Positions 50,376 through 59,139 of a DNA stretch of 64,000 bases are shown here, one piece after another. This DNA comes from Paenibacillus sp. PastM-3 (lineage in GTDB: Bacteria; Bacillota; Bacilli; Paenibacillales; Paenibacillaceae), in NCBI RefSeq assembly GCF_029893965.1, contig NZ_JARXXP010000003.1:62001-126000 (forward strand), written 5' to 3'. The notes beneath the pieces are model-generated. The model saw only the letters and a program-made list of their open reading frames with translations. It was not told the DNA's origin and made no database searches. Both the position numbers and the translations under genes were made by a program. Positions within the stretch are counted from its first letter, which is position 1. Each line of letters starts with the position of its first letter.

Positions 50376-51278
50376 ATGAATCAAATGTTGACCAAAAGAA
50401 AAAAGTTGAAGCTTGAAAGTGACTCTGGTTGGGGATACGCGTTTATCGCAGTAGCACTTATTGCGTTTTCTTTATTTACCGCCTATCCGGTAATCAATGC
50501 ATTTATAATCAGCCTGCAGGAATATGGTCCATTGGGGTCCACTTACGTAGGTCTGGAGAACTTTGTTAATTCCTTTGCAGATGAACTGTTCTGGAAAGCA
50601 CTGAAAAATACATTAGTATATACGCTGTTAACAGTTCCGTTTAATATTTTTCTGTCATTTCTGATTGCTATTTTAATTATGCCTTTCAAGAAAAAAACAC
50701 AGTCGATCTTTAAAGCGGTATATTATTTGCCGGCTGTAGCATCAGGTGTATCTCTTGCTGTTGTATGGCTGTGGATCTTCGATCCGTTAAAATCGGGTAT
50801 TGCCAATCAGCTGGTGGGCCTTTTTGGTATCGATAATCAGAACTGGCTTGGTTCCAGCGCAACTTCCATGTTTTCACTTGTATTAATGTCCTGGTTGTCG
50901 AGTCACGGTACAGCCATTATTATCTACCTGGCGGCCTTGCTCAGTATTGATAACAGCTATTATGAAGCGGCAGACATTGACGGCGCAACTTTTTTGCAAA
51001 AGCTGTGGTTTATCGTCATCCCTTTCCTTAAGCCAACAACGCTATTCCTGCTGGTTACAGGGGTCATCGGTTCCTTCCAGGTGTTCCAGAATGCGTATCT
51101 GATGACCGGCGGCGGACCAGACCATGCAACAACCATGGTGGGATTGTTGATTTTTAACAATGCGTTCACATATTTCGAATTTGGTGAGGCGGCGGCCCAG
51201 TCCTTACTTCTGGCAGCGGTTATTGCTTTGATCTCATTCGTTCAATTTAAGTTTTTAGGTAAAGACATAGAATACTAG
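50376..51278 (+). CDS. ABC transporter permease 1 of the amino-sugar importer
   Basis: The 300-residue CUT1 permease (MalF/MsmF type) has six helices and the EAA loop YYEAADIDGATFLQKLWFIV followed by IPFLKPT. The motif YLMTGGGPDHATTM near 245 is typical. The gene starts after GAGAGGTG. It pairs with the next permease. No ATPase gene is present in the operon. Confidence 0.92.
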   Translation: MNQMLTKRKKLKLESDSGWGYAFIAVALIAFSLFTAYPVINAFIISLQEYGPLGSTYVGLENFVNSFADELFWKALKNTLVYTLLTVPFNIFLSFLIAILIMPFKKKTQSIFKAVYYLPAVASGVSLAVVWLWIFDPLKSGIANQLVGLFGIDNQNWLGSSATSMFSLVLMSWLSSHGTAIIIYLAALLSIDNSYYEAADIDGATFLQKLWFIVIPFLKPTTLFLLVTGVIGSFQVFQNAYLMTGGGPDHATTMVGLLIFNNAFTYFEFGEAAAQSLLLAAVIALISFVQFKFLGKDIEY

Positions 51279-51295
51279 GAAAGGGGCAGAAACCT

Positions 51296-52156
51296 ATGGG
51301 TTTGTATAACAATAACATAAAAAGCAATGGGTCTCTGTTCGCCCGTAATGGTCTGATCATTACGTGCCTTCTCCTGTTTGCCGCAGCGACCATTTTCCCG
51401 ATATACTTTATGATCATTTCCTCGTTCGGCGATCCGGTGGAAGCCGGTGCAATGAGCTATTCGATCCTCCCGTCGAAAATTTCTTTTGAGTCTTATAAAT
51501 TCTTCTTTAACTTCAGCTCCCATTCCTGGGATTGGTTAATAAATTCCTTTATCGTAGCAGCCTGTATTACGGTGTCTAACGTATTTTTCGCTACGCTGGC
51601 AGGATATGCTTTTGCCAAAATGAGATTTAAAGGAAAAGGTATTTTGTTTGCTATTCTGCTGGGGTCTATGATGATCCCTACACAAGTAACACAGGTTCCG
51701 CTATATATATTGATCGTAAATGTTTTTGAATTGCAAAATACGTATACAGCATTAATTATGCCAAGCTTAGTGACCGTGTATAACATATTCCTGGTTAAGC
51801 AGTTCATGTCTTCCATTCCGGTTGAAATTATTGAGGCTGCGAAAATCGAGGGTTGCTCTCAACCTAAAATCTTTTGGCATATCATTATGCCTTTATCCAA
51901 AACCGTTATGGCAGTACTGGCGATTCTGACGTTTATGGCAGCATGGAATGACTTCTTCTGGCCGTTTCTGGTCACCAATACGATGGACATGCAGACGATT
52001 CAGGTGGGCCTCAAAAACTTCCGCTTTGCCAATACAACTTACTTTGCGCCTATGATGGCCGGTGCAACCATTTCTGCCGTTCCGATGTTTATTTTGTTCT
52101 TCAGCCTGCAAAAGTATTTCCTTGAAGGGGTAGCGGTCGGAGCGGTGAAAGGGTAA
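51296..52156 (+). CDS. ABC transporter permease 2 of the amino-sugar importer
   Basis: The 286-residue CUT1 permease (MalG/MsmG type) has six helices; the EAA loop reads IIEAAKIEGCSQPKIFWHII followed by MPLSKTV. AAAGGGG lies about 9 bases before the ATG. Its stop codon overlaps the ATG of the anmK relic (TAATG). Confidence 0.92.
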   Translation: MGLYNNNIKSNGSLFARNGLIITCLLLFAAATIFPIYFMIISSFGDPVEAGAMSYSILPSKISFESYKFFFNFSSHSWDWLINSFIVAACITVSNVFFATLAGYAFAKMRFKGKGILFAILLGSMMIPTQVTQVPLYILIVNVFELQNTYTALIMPSLVTVYNIFLVKQFMSSIPVEIIEAAKIEGCSQPKIFWHIIMPLSKTVMAVLAILTFMAAWNDFFWPFLVTNTMDMQTIQVGLKNFRFANTTYFAPMMAGATISAVPMFILFFSLQKYFLEGVAVGAVKG

Positions 52157-52227
52157 TGGGCAGCTCGTCGAAAGTCGATGTAACTTACCTGGTCGGCCTG
52201 ATGTCGGGCACAGCCTGGGAGGTTTGA
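52156..52227 (+). pseudogene. anmK: 5' relic of anhydro-MurNAc kinase gene (anmK)
   Basis: The frame ATG to TGA encodes only 23 residues, including VTYLVGLMSGTAW. The first strand of anhydro-N-acetylmuramic acid kinase reads like YVVGLMSGTS in the family, so this matches its start. The match breaks exactly after MSGT, and the next bases supply GGGAGG for the following GNAT gene. I infer that a deletion removed the rest of anmK (about 1.1 kb). The TAATG overlap with the permease stop shows it was once translated in the operon. Confidence 0.6.
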
Positions 52228-52230
52228 ATA

Positions 52231-53199
52231 ATGCAAATCAGACCCTTCTCCATGGAAGATCTTTCTGCAGTTGTGGCACTCTGGAACCGGCAGGCTACCC
52301 GATATGATTACAAGCCGTTTACCGAACGGGAATTTCAGGACACCTTCATCAATCATACTTATTTCGATGCGGAGTGTATATGGGTAGGCTGCAATGAAAA
52401 AGGCGTGGCTGGTTTTGCAGCCGGCTGCAGCGGGGAGAATCTCCCGCTTGGCGATGTGGCCGGTTATATTACGTGCGTTATTATGGATTCCGAGGCTGCT
52501 TCTATGGAACTGTACGACGCTTTTGTACGGCGTATGGAAGCAAGATTCCGCCAGCTTGGGAAAAGACAGGCGGAAGTATTGTTTTTTAACCCTGTGAAGC
52601 TGAAATGGAATATTCCAAGTGCGCCGCAGCATGAACACAATAATGCCCCGGGCATTAGTAAGGACCAGCCATTATATGCTGCTTTAATCGCCAGAGGGTA
52701 TGTAGACCGGGCGACACAATGCGGTATGTACTTGAGGCTGGGAAATTTCAGTATTCCTGAAGATATTGCAGGCAAAGAAAGAAAAGCAAACCGGGAAGGC
52801 TATCGGGTTGCTCTTTATGCCCCCGCCGTTCATAAAGGGCTTGAATCCATGCTTGCTGCCCTGCAGAATCCGCAGTGGGAAAAGGATGTAGTGGCTTATG
52901 TGAGGGATGGCGAACCTCTTGTGGCGGCTGTGTATGGCGATGAGGTTGTTGGTTTTGCAGGTCCCATTATTTTAGAGCCGGATGGCCGGGCCTTTTTTTG
53001 CGGAATCGGGGTGCACCCGGAGTATGAGGGGCATGGTCTCGGCAGTGTATTGTTTTTCCGGATGGTCGAAGCTTTTCAAAATGCGGGCTGTCAATATATC
53101 TCTTTATTTACTGGCAGTAATAACCCGGCTCTTCGAATCTATCAAAAAGCAGGATTTCATGTTGAAAAACAATTTTCCATATTGCGGAGGGAGCTATAA
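52231..53199 (+). CDS. Two-part GNAT acetyltransferase in the salvage operon
   Basis: The 322-residue protein looks like two GNAT halves. The N-terminal one (about 1-170; MQIRPFSMEDLSAVVALWNR) lacks a clear acetyl-CoA loop. The C-terminal one (about 185-320) has GIGVHPEYEGHGLGSVLFFR and NNPALRIYQKAGFHVE, a complete acetyl-CoA site. TGGGAGG lies 7 bases upstream. It abuts the PIG-L deacetylase gene (2-base gap). The pairing suggests addition and removal of an acetyl group on an amino sugar; the true substrate is unknown. Confidence 0.8.
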   Translation: MQIRPFSMEDLSAVVALWNRQATRYDYKPFTEREFQDTFINHTYFDAECIWVGCNEKGVAGFAAGCSGENLPLGDVAGYITCVIMDSEAASMELYDAFVRRMEARFRQLGKRQAEVLFFNPVKLKWNIPSAPQHEHNNAPGISKDQPLYAALIARGYVDRATQCGMYLRLGNFSIPEDIAGKERKANREGYRVALYAPAVHKGLESMLAALQNPQWEKDVVAYVRDGEPLVAAVYGDEVVGFAGPIILEPDGRAFFCGIGVHPEYEGHGLGSVLFFRMVEAFQNAGCQYISLFTGSNNPALRIYQKAGFHVEKQFSILRREL

Positions 53200-53201
53200 G
53201 G

Positions 53202-53906
53202 ATGAGCGGAACGTTGACAGTCTTAGCTATTGGCGCGCATGTCGGCGATGTGGAATTGGCATCCGGCGGTGTGCTGGCCAGCCATAGCTTGAAGGGAGAC
53301 CGTATTGTAACACTGGCTTTAACTCCAGGTGAAAGAGGCGTGCCGGCCGGGCAGGATATGAACGAGTACCGTCAGCAAAAAGTGAAAGAGGCGGAAAGTT
53401 TTGCTGGTATGCTGGGCGGTGAGGCTGTTGTATTTGATTATTGTGACGGAGAGCTGCCTGACCATCAGCAGATTCGTATGGAAGTCTGCGATGTAATCCG
53501 GCGCGTGAAGCCCGACATTATCATAACCCATTGGAAAAACAGCATGCACAAGGATCATGCACTGACCCATCATATCGTGGGCGATGCAAGGTTCTTTGCA
53601 AGCCTGTCCTCCTTTGAGCGTGAGCTTCCCGCCCACTTTGCAGCCAAGCTGTACTATTCGGAAAACTGGGAAGATGCCGTGGACTTTGTCCCATATGTAT
53701 ATGTGGATTTTGATCAGGCGGCCTATGATTTATGGATTGAGGCTCTAAGCCGGCATTGGTTTGTGACGAACAGCAAATCTTTTAAATATATGGATTACTA
53801 TAAAGCATTGGCGGTTGTCCGGGGCTGTGAAGCAAGAAAAACGTATGCCGAAGCCTTCATGGTGCCTGCTGAGACGATGAAGATCAGACAGCCGGGTCTT
53901 GCGTAG
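53202..53906 (+). CDS. PIG-L family N-deacetylase
   Basis: The 234-residue LmbE/PIG-L protein carries the zinc motif as GAHVGDVELASGG, where Pro-Asp of the usual AHPDD is replaced by Val-Gly while the His, the second Asp and the Glu remain. The second motif is THWKNSMHKDHALTHHIV with the expected His. Family members deacetylate GlcNAc derivatives (for example BshB on GlcNAc-malate). Its place between the GNAT and namZ genes suggests action on a peptidoglycan-derived amino sugar. It overlaps nothing but is followed after 1 base by the next start. Confidence 0.82.
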   Translation: MSGTLTVLAIGAHVGDVELASGGVLASHSLKGDRIVTLALTPGERGVPAGQDMNEYRQQKVKEAESFAGMLGGEAVVFDYCDGELPDHQQIRMEVCDVIRRVKPDIIITHWKNSMHKDHALTHHIVGDARFFASLSSFERELPAHFAAKLYYSENWEDAVDFVPYVYVDFDQAAYDLWIEALSRHWFVTNSKSFKYMDYYKALAVVRGCEARKTYAEAFMVPAETMKIRQPGLA

Positions 53907-53907
53907 C

Positions 53908-55050
53908 ATGGTGTTAAACGGGATCGACTCTATTGCAAAGTATCTTCATCTGTTTGAAGGCAAGCGTGTGGGGTTAATTACGGCGCCGACAGGGCTCACC
54001 AAAGACTTTAGATCAACCATTACGATATTGCATGAACATTGTAATCTTACTGCAATGTTCTCGCCCGAACACGGTGTCCGCGGAGATTTGGACGCAGGAG
54101 CATTAGTAGAGACGTATACGGACCCTTATACCAACGTTCCGGTCTACAGCCTGTACCGGAAAGATTCCAAACGTTTAACAAAGGAAATGCTGGATAAAGT
54201 AGATATCCTTGTGTATGATATCCAGGATATTGGTGTGCGGTATTATACCTTCATATATACGATGCTGTATGCCCTTGAGGATTGTGCTCAGGCCGGCGTG
54301 GAGTTTGTTGTACTTGATCGTGTAAATCCGCTGAACGGAGTAAATGTGGAAGGGAATATATTAAAGCCTGAATTCAGATCGTTTGTCGGGAATTATGAGC
54401 TGGCTGTCCGGTATGGCCTGACAGCAGGTGAAGTAGCCGTGATGGCAAATGATCAAATGAACTGGAAGACGTCCCTTCATATCGTGCGTCTGGAGGGCTG
54501 GGAACGGAGTATGTCCTTCCCGGATACCGCTCTGACCTGGATTCATCCTTCACTTGGAATCCCCCGGTATGAAACAGCTTTGTTATATACAGGCACATGT
54601 TTATTTGAAGGCACTAACTGCTCCGAAGGACGGGGTACAACGTTCCCCTTTGAAATGATCGGGGCCCCCTTCATTCAGGCACAGCAGCTGGCAGAGGAGA
54701 TGAACGCCAGACGAATTCCAGGGGTTTACTTCCGTCCTGTTCATTTCAAGCCAACGTCATCCAAGCATTCAGGGGAGCTATGCGGCGGAGTACAAATATA
54801 TATTACAGATCCTCAAGTGATGAAGCCGTTAGAAGTTGGCGTAACCTTATTATTTACGATAAGAGATTTGTATGAGCAATTCGCATTTCTGCCCCCTGTG
54901 AAGGAGGGCTCACGCCCGTTTATTGATTTGCTGGGCGGAAACAGCATCTATCGTACGGAAGAGATTCAGGCAAAGCAGCTGCTGGAACAGTTTGAAGAGG
55001 AAAGCAGGCAATTTGCAGTTATGAAACAGCAGTATCATTTATATCACTAG
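53908..55050 (+). CDS. namZ: Exo-β-N-acetylmuramidase (NamZ, DUF1343) without signal peptide
   Basis: The 380-residue protein has the DUF1343/NamZ pattern: GKRVGLITAPTGLTKDFRST, MFSPEHGVRGDLDAGA, VYDIQDIGVRYYTFIYTM, VVLDRVNPLNGVNVEGNIL and CLFEGTNCSEGRGTT followed by FPFEMIGAPFI. In Bacillus subtilis NamZ removes terminal MurNAc and is secreted. Here the protein begins directly with the catalytic domain, so it should be cytosolic. The ATG at 53908 follows the previous stop by 1 base without a clear ribosome binding site, suggesting coupling. Confidence 0.88.
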   Translation: MVLNGIDSIAKYLHLFEGKRVGLITAPTGLTKDFRSTITILHEHCNLTAMFSPEHGVRGDLDAGALVETYTDPYTNVPVYSLYRKDSKRLTKEMLDKVDILVYDIQDIGVRYYTFIYTMLYALEDCAQAGVEFVVLDRVNPLNGVNVEGNILKPEFRSFVGNYELAVRYGLTAGEVAVMANDQMNWKTSLHIVRLEGWERSMSFPDTALTWIHPSLGIPRYETALLYTGTCLFEGTNCSEGRGTTFPFEMIGAPFIQAQQLAEEMNARRIPGVYFRPVHFKPTSSKHSGELCGGVQIYITDPQVMKPLEVGVTLLFTIRDLYEQFAFLPPVKEGSRPFIDLLGGNSIYRTEEIQAKQLLEQFEEESRQFAVMKQQYHLYH

Positions 55051-55067
55051 CGGATGGTGAGCAATGG

Positions 55068-56630
55068 ATGAAAACGATAGAACAAATGAGCTTACGCGAA
55101 AAAATCGGGCAAATGTTCGTAACAGGCTTCCCGTCAACGGAGATATCCCCCGAACTGAAGGAAGTCATTGAGCAGTATAAAGTCGGCAATATTATTTTAT
55201 TCTCACATAATATCAGTAATAAATATCAATTAGGCGGGCTTGTAACAGAGCTGCAGCAATGGTTCACCGCACATACAGGCATCCCGGGCTTTATTACGAT
55301 TGACCAGGAGGGCGGCCGGGTTACCCGAATGCCCAAGGACGCGACGAATGTAGCGGGAGCCATGGCGATTGCCTCTTCAGGACGCCCTGAAAATGCTTAT
55401 GCAGCAGGCAGAATAACCGCCAGGGAATTAAAAGCATTAGGTATTAATTTCAATCTTGCGCCTGTGATGGACGTGACCAATAATGCTTTGAATCCGGTGA
55501 TCAATGTTCGCTCTTACGGGGATTCTGCTGAGACAGTAGCGCAGTACGGGATTCAAATGATGAAGGGCTTGCTCGATGGAGGTGTAATGTCCTCGCTGAA
55601 GCATTTTCCGGGTCATGGAGATACCAATGTCGATTCGCATATTGGCTTGCCTGTAATTAATAAAACGGTTGAGGAATTAGAGCAGCTTGAACTGCTGCCG
55701 TTTATGGCCGCAATCGGGCAGGGTGCCCAGGCCATCATGAGCGCACATATTTTATTCCCGCAAATCGAAAAGTCCGGTGTGCCGGGAACGATGTCTTATA
55801 CGATTATTACAGAGCTGCTCAAAGAGAAATTGGGATTTAACGGACTGATTGTATCCGATTGTCTGGAAATGGATGCGATTAAACGTTATTACGGGACGGC
55901 AAAAGGTGCATTGGAAGCCATTAAAGCAGGTATTGATCTGGTGTTCATCAGTCACACGCCTGCAGCGGTTAAAGAAGCGGTTCATTTAATAGAAGAGGCT
56001 GTGGGGGCCGGTGATTTGGGTGAAGCGGTTATTGATGCGGCTGTGGCCAAAATTTTAGCCTATAAAGCCCGGTATGCGGTTATTGAGGAGCCTGATTACG
56101 GAGTGGTTGGCTGCGGGGTTCACCGCCGGGCGAATGAGCTGATGCGTACGGAAACCATTTGCCGTATTAAAGGTGAAATTGAGCCTGTTCAAGCAGGTAA
56201 TAAGCAGGTATTATTTATGGGCTCCCATTCCTACCGGACCGATCTTGCCTCCAGCAGCGTGAATCAAGAGCTTAGTTTTCCCCAGTATATGGGGGAGTAT
56301 TTTGATGCAGCGTATGAGATGATCAGCATTGATCCGAGCGAGGAGCAAATGAACGCTGTGCTGCAAAAGGCTGAAGGCTACAAGCATGTTATAATCGGGC
56401 TGTTCAATGCGCGTGAAAATACAGGTCAGCTGGCGCTTGTACAGAAGCTTTTGGCAGCAGACTGTAAAGTAACGGCGATTACATTAGGCCGGCCTTATGA
56501 TTTGTCATTAATCGAAGGTGAGTTCTGCGGCATTGCGGCATTTGAATATACCCCGGAGGCATTCAAAGCCCTTATTCCCATCCTGAATGGTGAGGTAACA
56601 CCGGCTGCCAGCATTACGATTCAGCTTTAG
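55068..56630 (+). CDS. nagZ: β-N-acetylglucosaminidase NagZ (GH3) without signal peptide
   Basis: A 520-residue GH3 enzyme. It shows PGFITIDQEGGRVTRMP, the Asp-His acid/base dyad in LKHFPGHGDTNVDSHIGLP, and the nucleophile Asp in LIVSDCLEMDAIKRYYG. A C-terminal α/β domain (about 350-520) is present as in Gram-positive NagZ. No signal peptide is seen (MKTIEQMSLREKIGQMFV). It would release GlcNAc from imported GlcNAc-MurNAc fragments. It lies between namZ and the kinase gene in the same operon. Confidence 0.93.
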   Translation: MKTIEQMSLREKIGQMFVTGFPSTEISPELKEVIEQYKVGNIILFSHNISNKYQLGGLVTELQQWFTAHTGIPGFITIDQEGGRVTRMPKDATNVAGAMAIASSGRPENAYAAGRITARELKALGINFNLAPVMDVTNNALNPVINVRSYGDSAETVAQYGIQMMKGLLDGGVMSSLKHFPGHGDTNVDSHIGLPVINKTVEELEQLELLPFMAAIGQGAQAIMSAHILFPQIEKSGVPGTMSYTIITELLKEKLGFNGLIVSDCLEMDAIKRYYGTAKGALEAIKAGIDLVFISHTPAAVKEAVHLIEEAVGAGDLGEAVIDAAVAKILAYKARYAVIEEPDYGVVGCGVHRRANELMRTETICRIKGEIEPVQAGNKQVLFMGSHSYRTDLASSSVNQELSFPQYMGEYFDAAYEMISIDPSEEQMNAVLQKAEGYKHVIIGLFNARENTGQLALVQKLLAADCKVTAITLGRPYDLSLIEGEFCGIAAFEYTPEAFKALIPILNGEVTPAASITIQL

Positions 56631-56642
56631 GGGGACATAAGT

Positions 56643-57563
56643 ATGGCGTTTATTGTTGGAATTGACGGGGGCGGCACCAAGACAGCCGTTACTGTTGCAC
56701 ATGGCGATACTGAAGAGATTTTACTAACCTTTACTGTAGGGCCTATTAATTATAACGGCGGTGACGCCGAGGCTATTGCAGCCTCTTTTGAGGAGATTTT
56801 TAATCGGACGAAGCTCTGCTGCACCCATTTAGAGGAAGTTATTCATGTATGTATAGGAGCGGCAGGAGTAAGCAATCCGGTAGTAGCCCGTTTTTTGGAG
56901 AAGCAGGTGAGAGATAATGGTTACATAGGGCCTTTAACGATTACCGGTGATCAGGAAACAGCGTTATATGGAGCGCAAAATGCGATGCGAGGCATTATTC
57001 TCATTGCCGGTACAGGTTCCATTTGCTTCGGGGTTAATGAAAAGGGAGAGCAGCATCGCACAGGAGGCTTTGGTCATCTGATTGATGATGAGGGAAGCGG
57101 CTATTGCATCGGGCGCGATCTCTTGTCCATACTGGTTCAGGCAGAGGACGGAAGAATGGCGGATACGATCATTCCAGCGCTGGTATACGAGCGGCTTGGA
57201 CTTGGCACTGTACAAGAAGTTATTGGTTTTGTCTATCACAAAAACACAACGAAAAAAGATATTGCACAGCTCGCCCCGATTATGACGGCAGCATGCGAGC
57301 TGGGGGATGCAGAGGCGCTAAAACTTGCGGAGCAATGTGCAGCTAGTCTATTAGAGCTTGTGGTTCCTGTTATTGAAAGGCTGAAATTATATGAAAGCCC
57401 GATTGCAATTGCCGGAAGCGTGCTGCAAAAATCCCGTTTTGTAAAAGAAGCATTAGAGCGGAAGCTTGCCCAAAGCTACCCGCAGACAAAGCTAATCTTG
57501 CCTATTAAGAATGCAGCCTATGGTGCTGTTTTGCTTGGAAGATCAAAAATGATTAACGATTAA
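56643..57563 (+). CDS. murK: Amino-sugar kinase (MurK type, BadF/BadG family)
   Basis: A 306-residue ASKHA kinase: phosphate-1 motif VGIDGGGTKTAVTVA, adenosine motifs GIILIAGTGSICFG and DEGSGYCIGRDLL. Its length and motifs fit GlcNAc/MurNAc kinases such as MurK. Because an ABC importer, unlike a PTS, does not phosphorylate its cargo, such a kinase is needed to feed MurNAc-6-phosphate to MurQ. AGGGGGAC lies before the ATG. It is the last gene before a strong terminator. The symbol is a best guess from context. Confidence 0.8.
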   Translation: MAFIVGIDGGGTKTAVTVAHGDTEEILLTFTVGPINYNGGDAEAIAASFEEIFNRTKLCCTHLEEVIHVCIGAAGVSNPVVARFLEKQVRDNGYIGPLTITGDQETALYGAQNAMRGIILIAGTGSICFGVNEKGEQHRTGGFGHLIDDEGSGYCIGRDLLSILVQAEDGRMADTIIPALVYERLGLGTVQEVIGFVYHKNTTKKDIAQLAPIMTAACELGDAEALKLAEQCAASLLELVVPVIERLKLYESPIAIAGSVLQKSRFVKEALERKLAQSYPQTKLILPIKNAAYGAVLLGRSKMIND

Positions 57564-57585
57564 TTGCTGGTATGAAGCAAAAGAA

Positions 57586-57635
57586 GGGTGTGTCATAAGT
57601 CCGGCAATTTTGGACTTGCGGCACACCCCCTTTTT
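57586..57635 (+). terminator. Terminator of the salvage operon
   Basis: GGGTGTG pairs with CACACCC and AAGTCC with GGACTT inside, followed by CCTTTTT. It starts 22 bases after the kinase stop. Confidence 0.8.
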
Positions 57636-57671
57636 ATGCCCTTAAGCAACACCGGTTGAAAATGAAACGGT

Positions 57672-58880
57672 TTAAAACTTGTCAGTCAAATAAAACACGG
57701 CTTGCTGTTTCGGGAACAGGGCTTGCAAAATATCGGCATGTTCAGCAGCTTCTTCAACTGTGCCTTCCGCAGGGTAGCCGAATATCATATAAGTGATCAG
57801 ATTACGTTCATCCACTTCTATCGAAACATAGGAACCGGCAGGAATATCCTCGGAAACGGAAAGCCGCTTATGACGGTAATCAAGGCAGATCCGCTCCTCT
57901 CCGCATTGAAGCGCTATGAACAGCTCTTCATCTGCCATCAAGTCATTACCGTTAAGACGATACTCTAATTCAGGCTGAAGCTTGCGGAACGTAGAATACA
58001 GGTTGATCATTTTCCACATCGCAATATGGATTGGAACGGGCTCTGCCTGATGCTGCTGATAATAGGAATATAGCTTATGATCCTCCGGCAGCATCGCTAA
58101 GATTTGCTTGGCCTTCGGGCGGAGCCGGCAACATTCATGAAACAAGTATTCTACCCCGTCCGCCGCTTCATCCAAATAGATGAATTCGTTGATAAATACC
58201 TGTTCGGTGTCCTTTTTTTCAATAATGCCGTAGGCTACAATTTTATTATTTTGCTGAAGCAGCAGACAGTCAGCCTTTTTCCATTCCGGCCAGTGTATCA
58301 GATCCTTCCAGTAGTTTTCATTACGTACTACCGTATAGGTGCGGCTTAGATTAAATTGATCATAGATTGAGCGGATATCATCAAGATAACGGGGCTCAAA
58401 AGGAATAATGTCGTAACCGTCCGGCTGCTCACAACCCGGCTGCTTCTCAACAGCGTAAGCAGTCTCGGGAACAAGTCTCCAGCCGGCCTTCTCATAAAAT
58501 GCGTGCTTACTGGCCAAAAGTAAACTTATATCATAACCGGCTTCTCTCATATAGTCCGTTTGTGCAGCAAGAATTTTGTGAGTAAGTCCCATGCCGCGGT
58601 AATTCGGATCTGCAGCGACGCTGCCCATTGCACCCGTCTGCAAGACCGCTTGGCCGACTCTGACAGAGAGCGGAAAGATTTGAACATTGGCAGTAATCTT
58701 GCCGTCGACTGTCGTAAACCATGTAGTATCCGGATCATATGTGCTGTCTAGATCTAATCTTTCCTGAAAATAAGCCCGGCCTACGGAAAAACATTCATCC
58801 AAAATATCGTAAATCTTCTCAAGCTGATCTCTGGTGGGACGGTTCGTTACGATGATCTTTCTGTCTGAAGCTGTCGTCAT
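57672..58880 (-). CDS. Eis-like GNAT acetyltransferase
   Basis: The 402-residue protein has three parts as in the Eis family: an N-terminal GNAT domain with the acetyl-CoA loop GSVAADPNYRGMGLTHKIL (near 90-108) and SLLLASKHAFYEKAGWR, a second degenerate GNAT part (about 150-290), and a C-terminal sterol-carrier-like domain (about 300-402). Eis enzymes acetylate amines, lysine or aminoglycosides. AGGAGG lies about 10 bases upstream of the ATG. It is convergent with the salvage operon and stands alone. Confidence 0.82.
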   Translation of the reverse strand: MTTASDRKIIVTNRPTRDQLEKIYDILDECFSVGRAYFQERLDLDSTYDPDTTWFTTVDGKITANVQIFPLSVRVGQAVLQTGAMGSVAADPNYRGMGLTHKILAAQTDYMREAGYDISLLLASKHAFYEKAGWRLVPETAYAVEKQPGCEQPDGYDIIPFEPRYLDDIRSIYDQFNLSRTYTVVRNENYWKDLIHWPEWKKADCLLLQQNNKIVAYGIIEKKDTEQVFINEFIYLDEAADGVEYLFHECCRLRPKAKQILAMLPEDHKLYSYYQQHQAEPVPIHIAMWKMINLYSTFRKLQPELEYRLNGNDLMADEELFIALQCGEERICLDYRHKRLSVSEDIPAGSYVSIEVDERNLITYMIFGYPAEGTVEEAAEHADILQALFPKQQAVFYLTDKF

Positions 58881-59139
58881 CTTTCATTTCCTCCTGCGTC
58901 GCCGTGTTAGGACGAATTTAATTAGACTGACGGGTGCGTAGTGTTGAAATTTATTATCACAATATGATCTTAATAGTGAAAATATTTTTCGTCAACAGAC
59001 CTCTCTTTGCAGAGTGGTGGACAGAAAAGGCTTGCCGGAATGGACCCTGGCGGCCGAATGCCCGATTCCGGGGTGGGGGGGACAAATCGTCACTTACTCC
59101 CGTCGCCGCAAAGCTGTCGCGGCAAAGCCCCCGGTCTCT

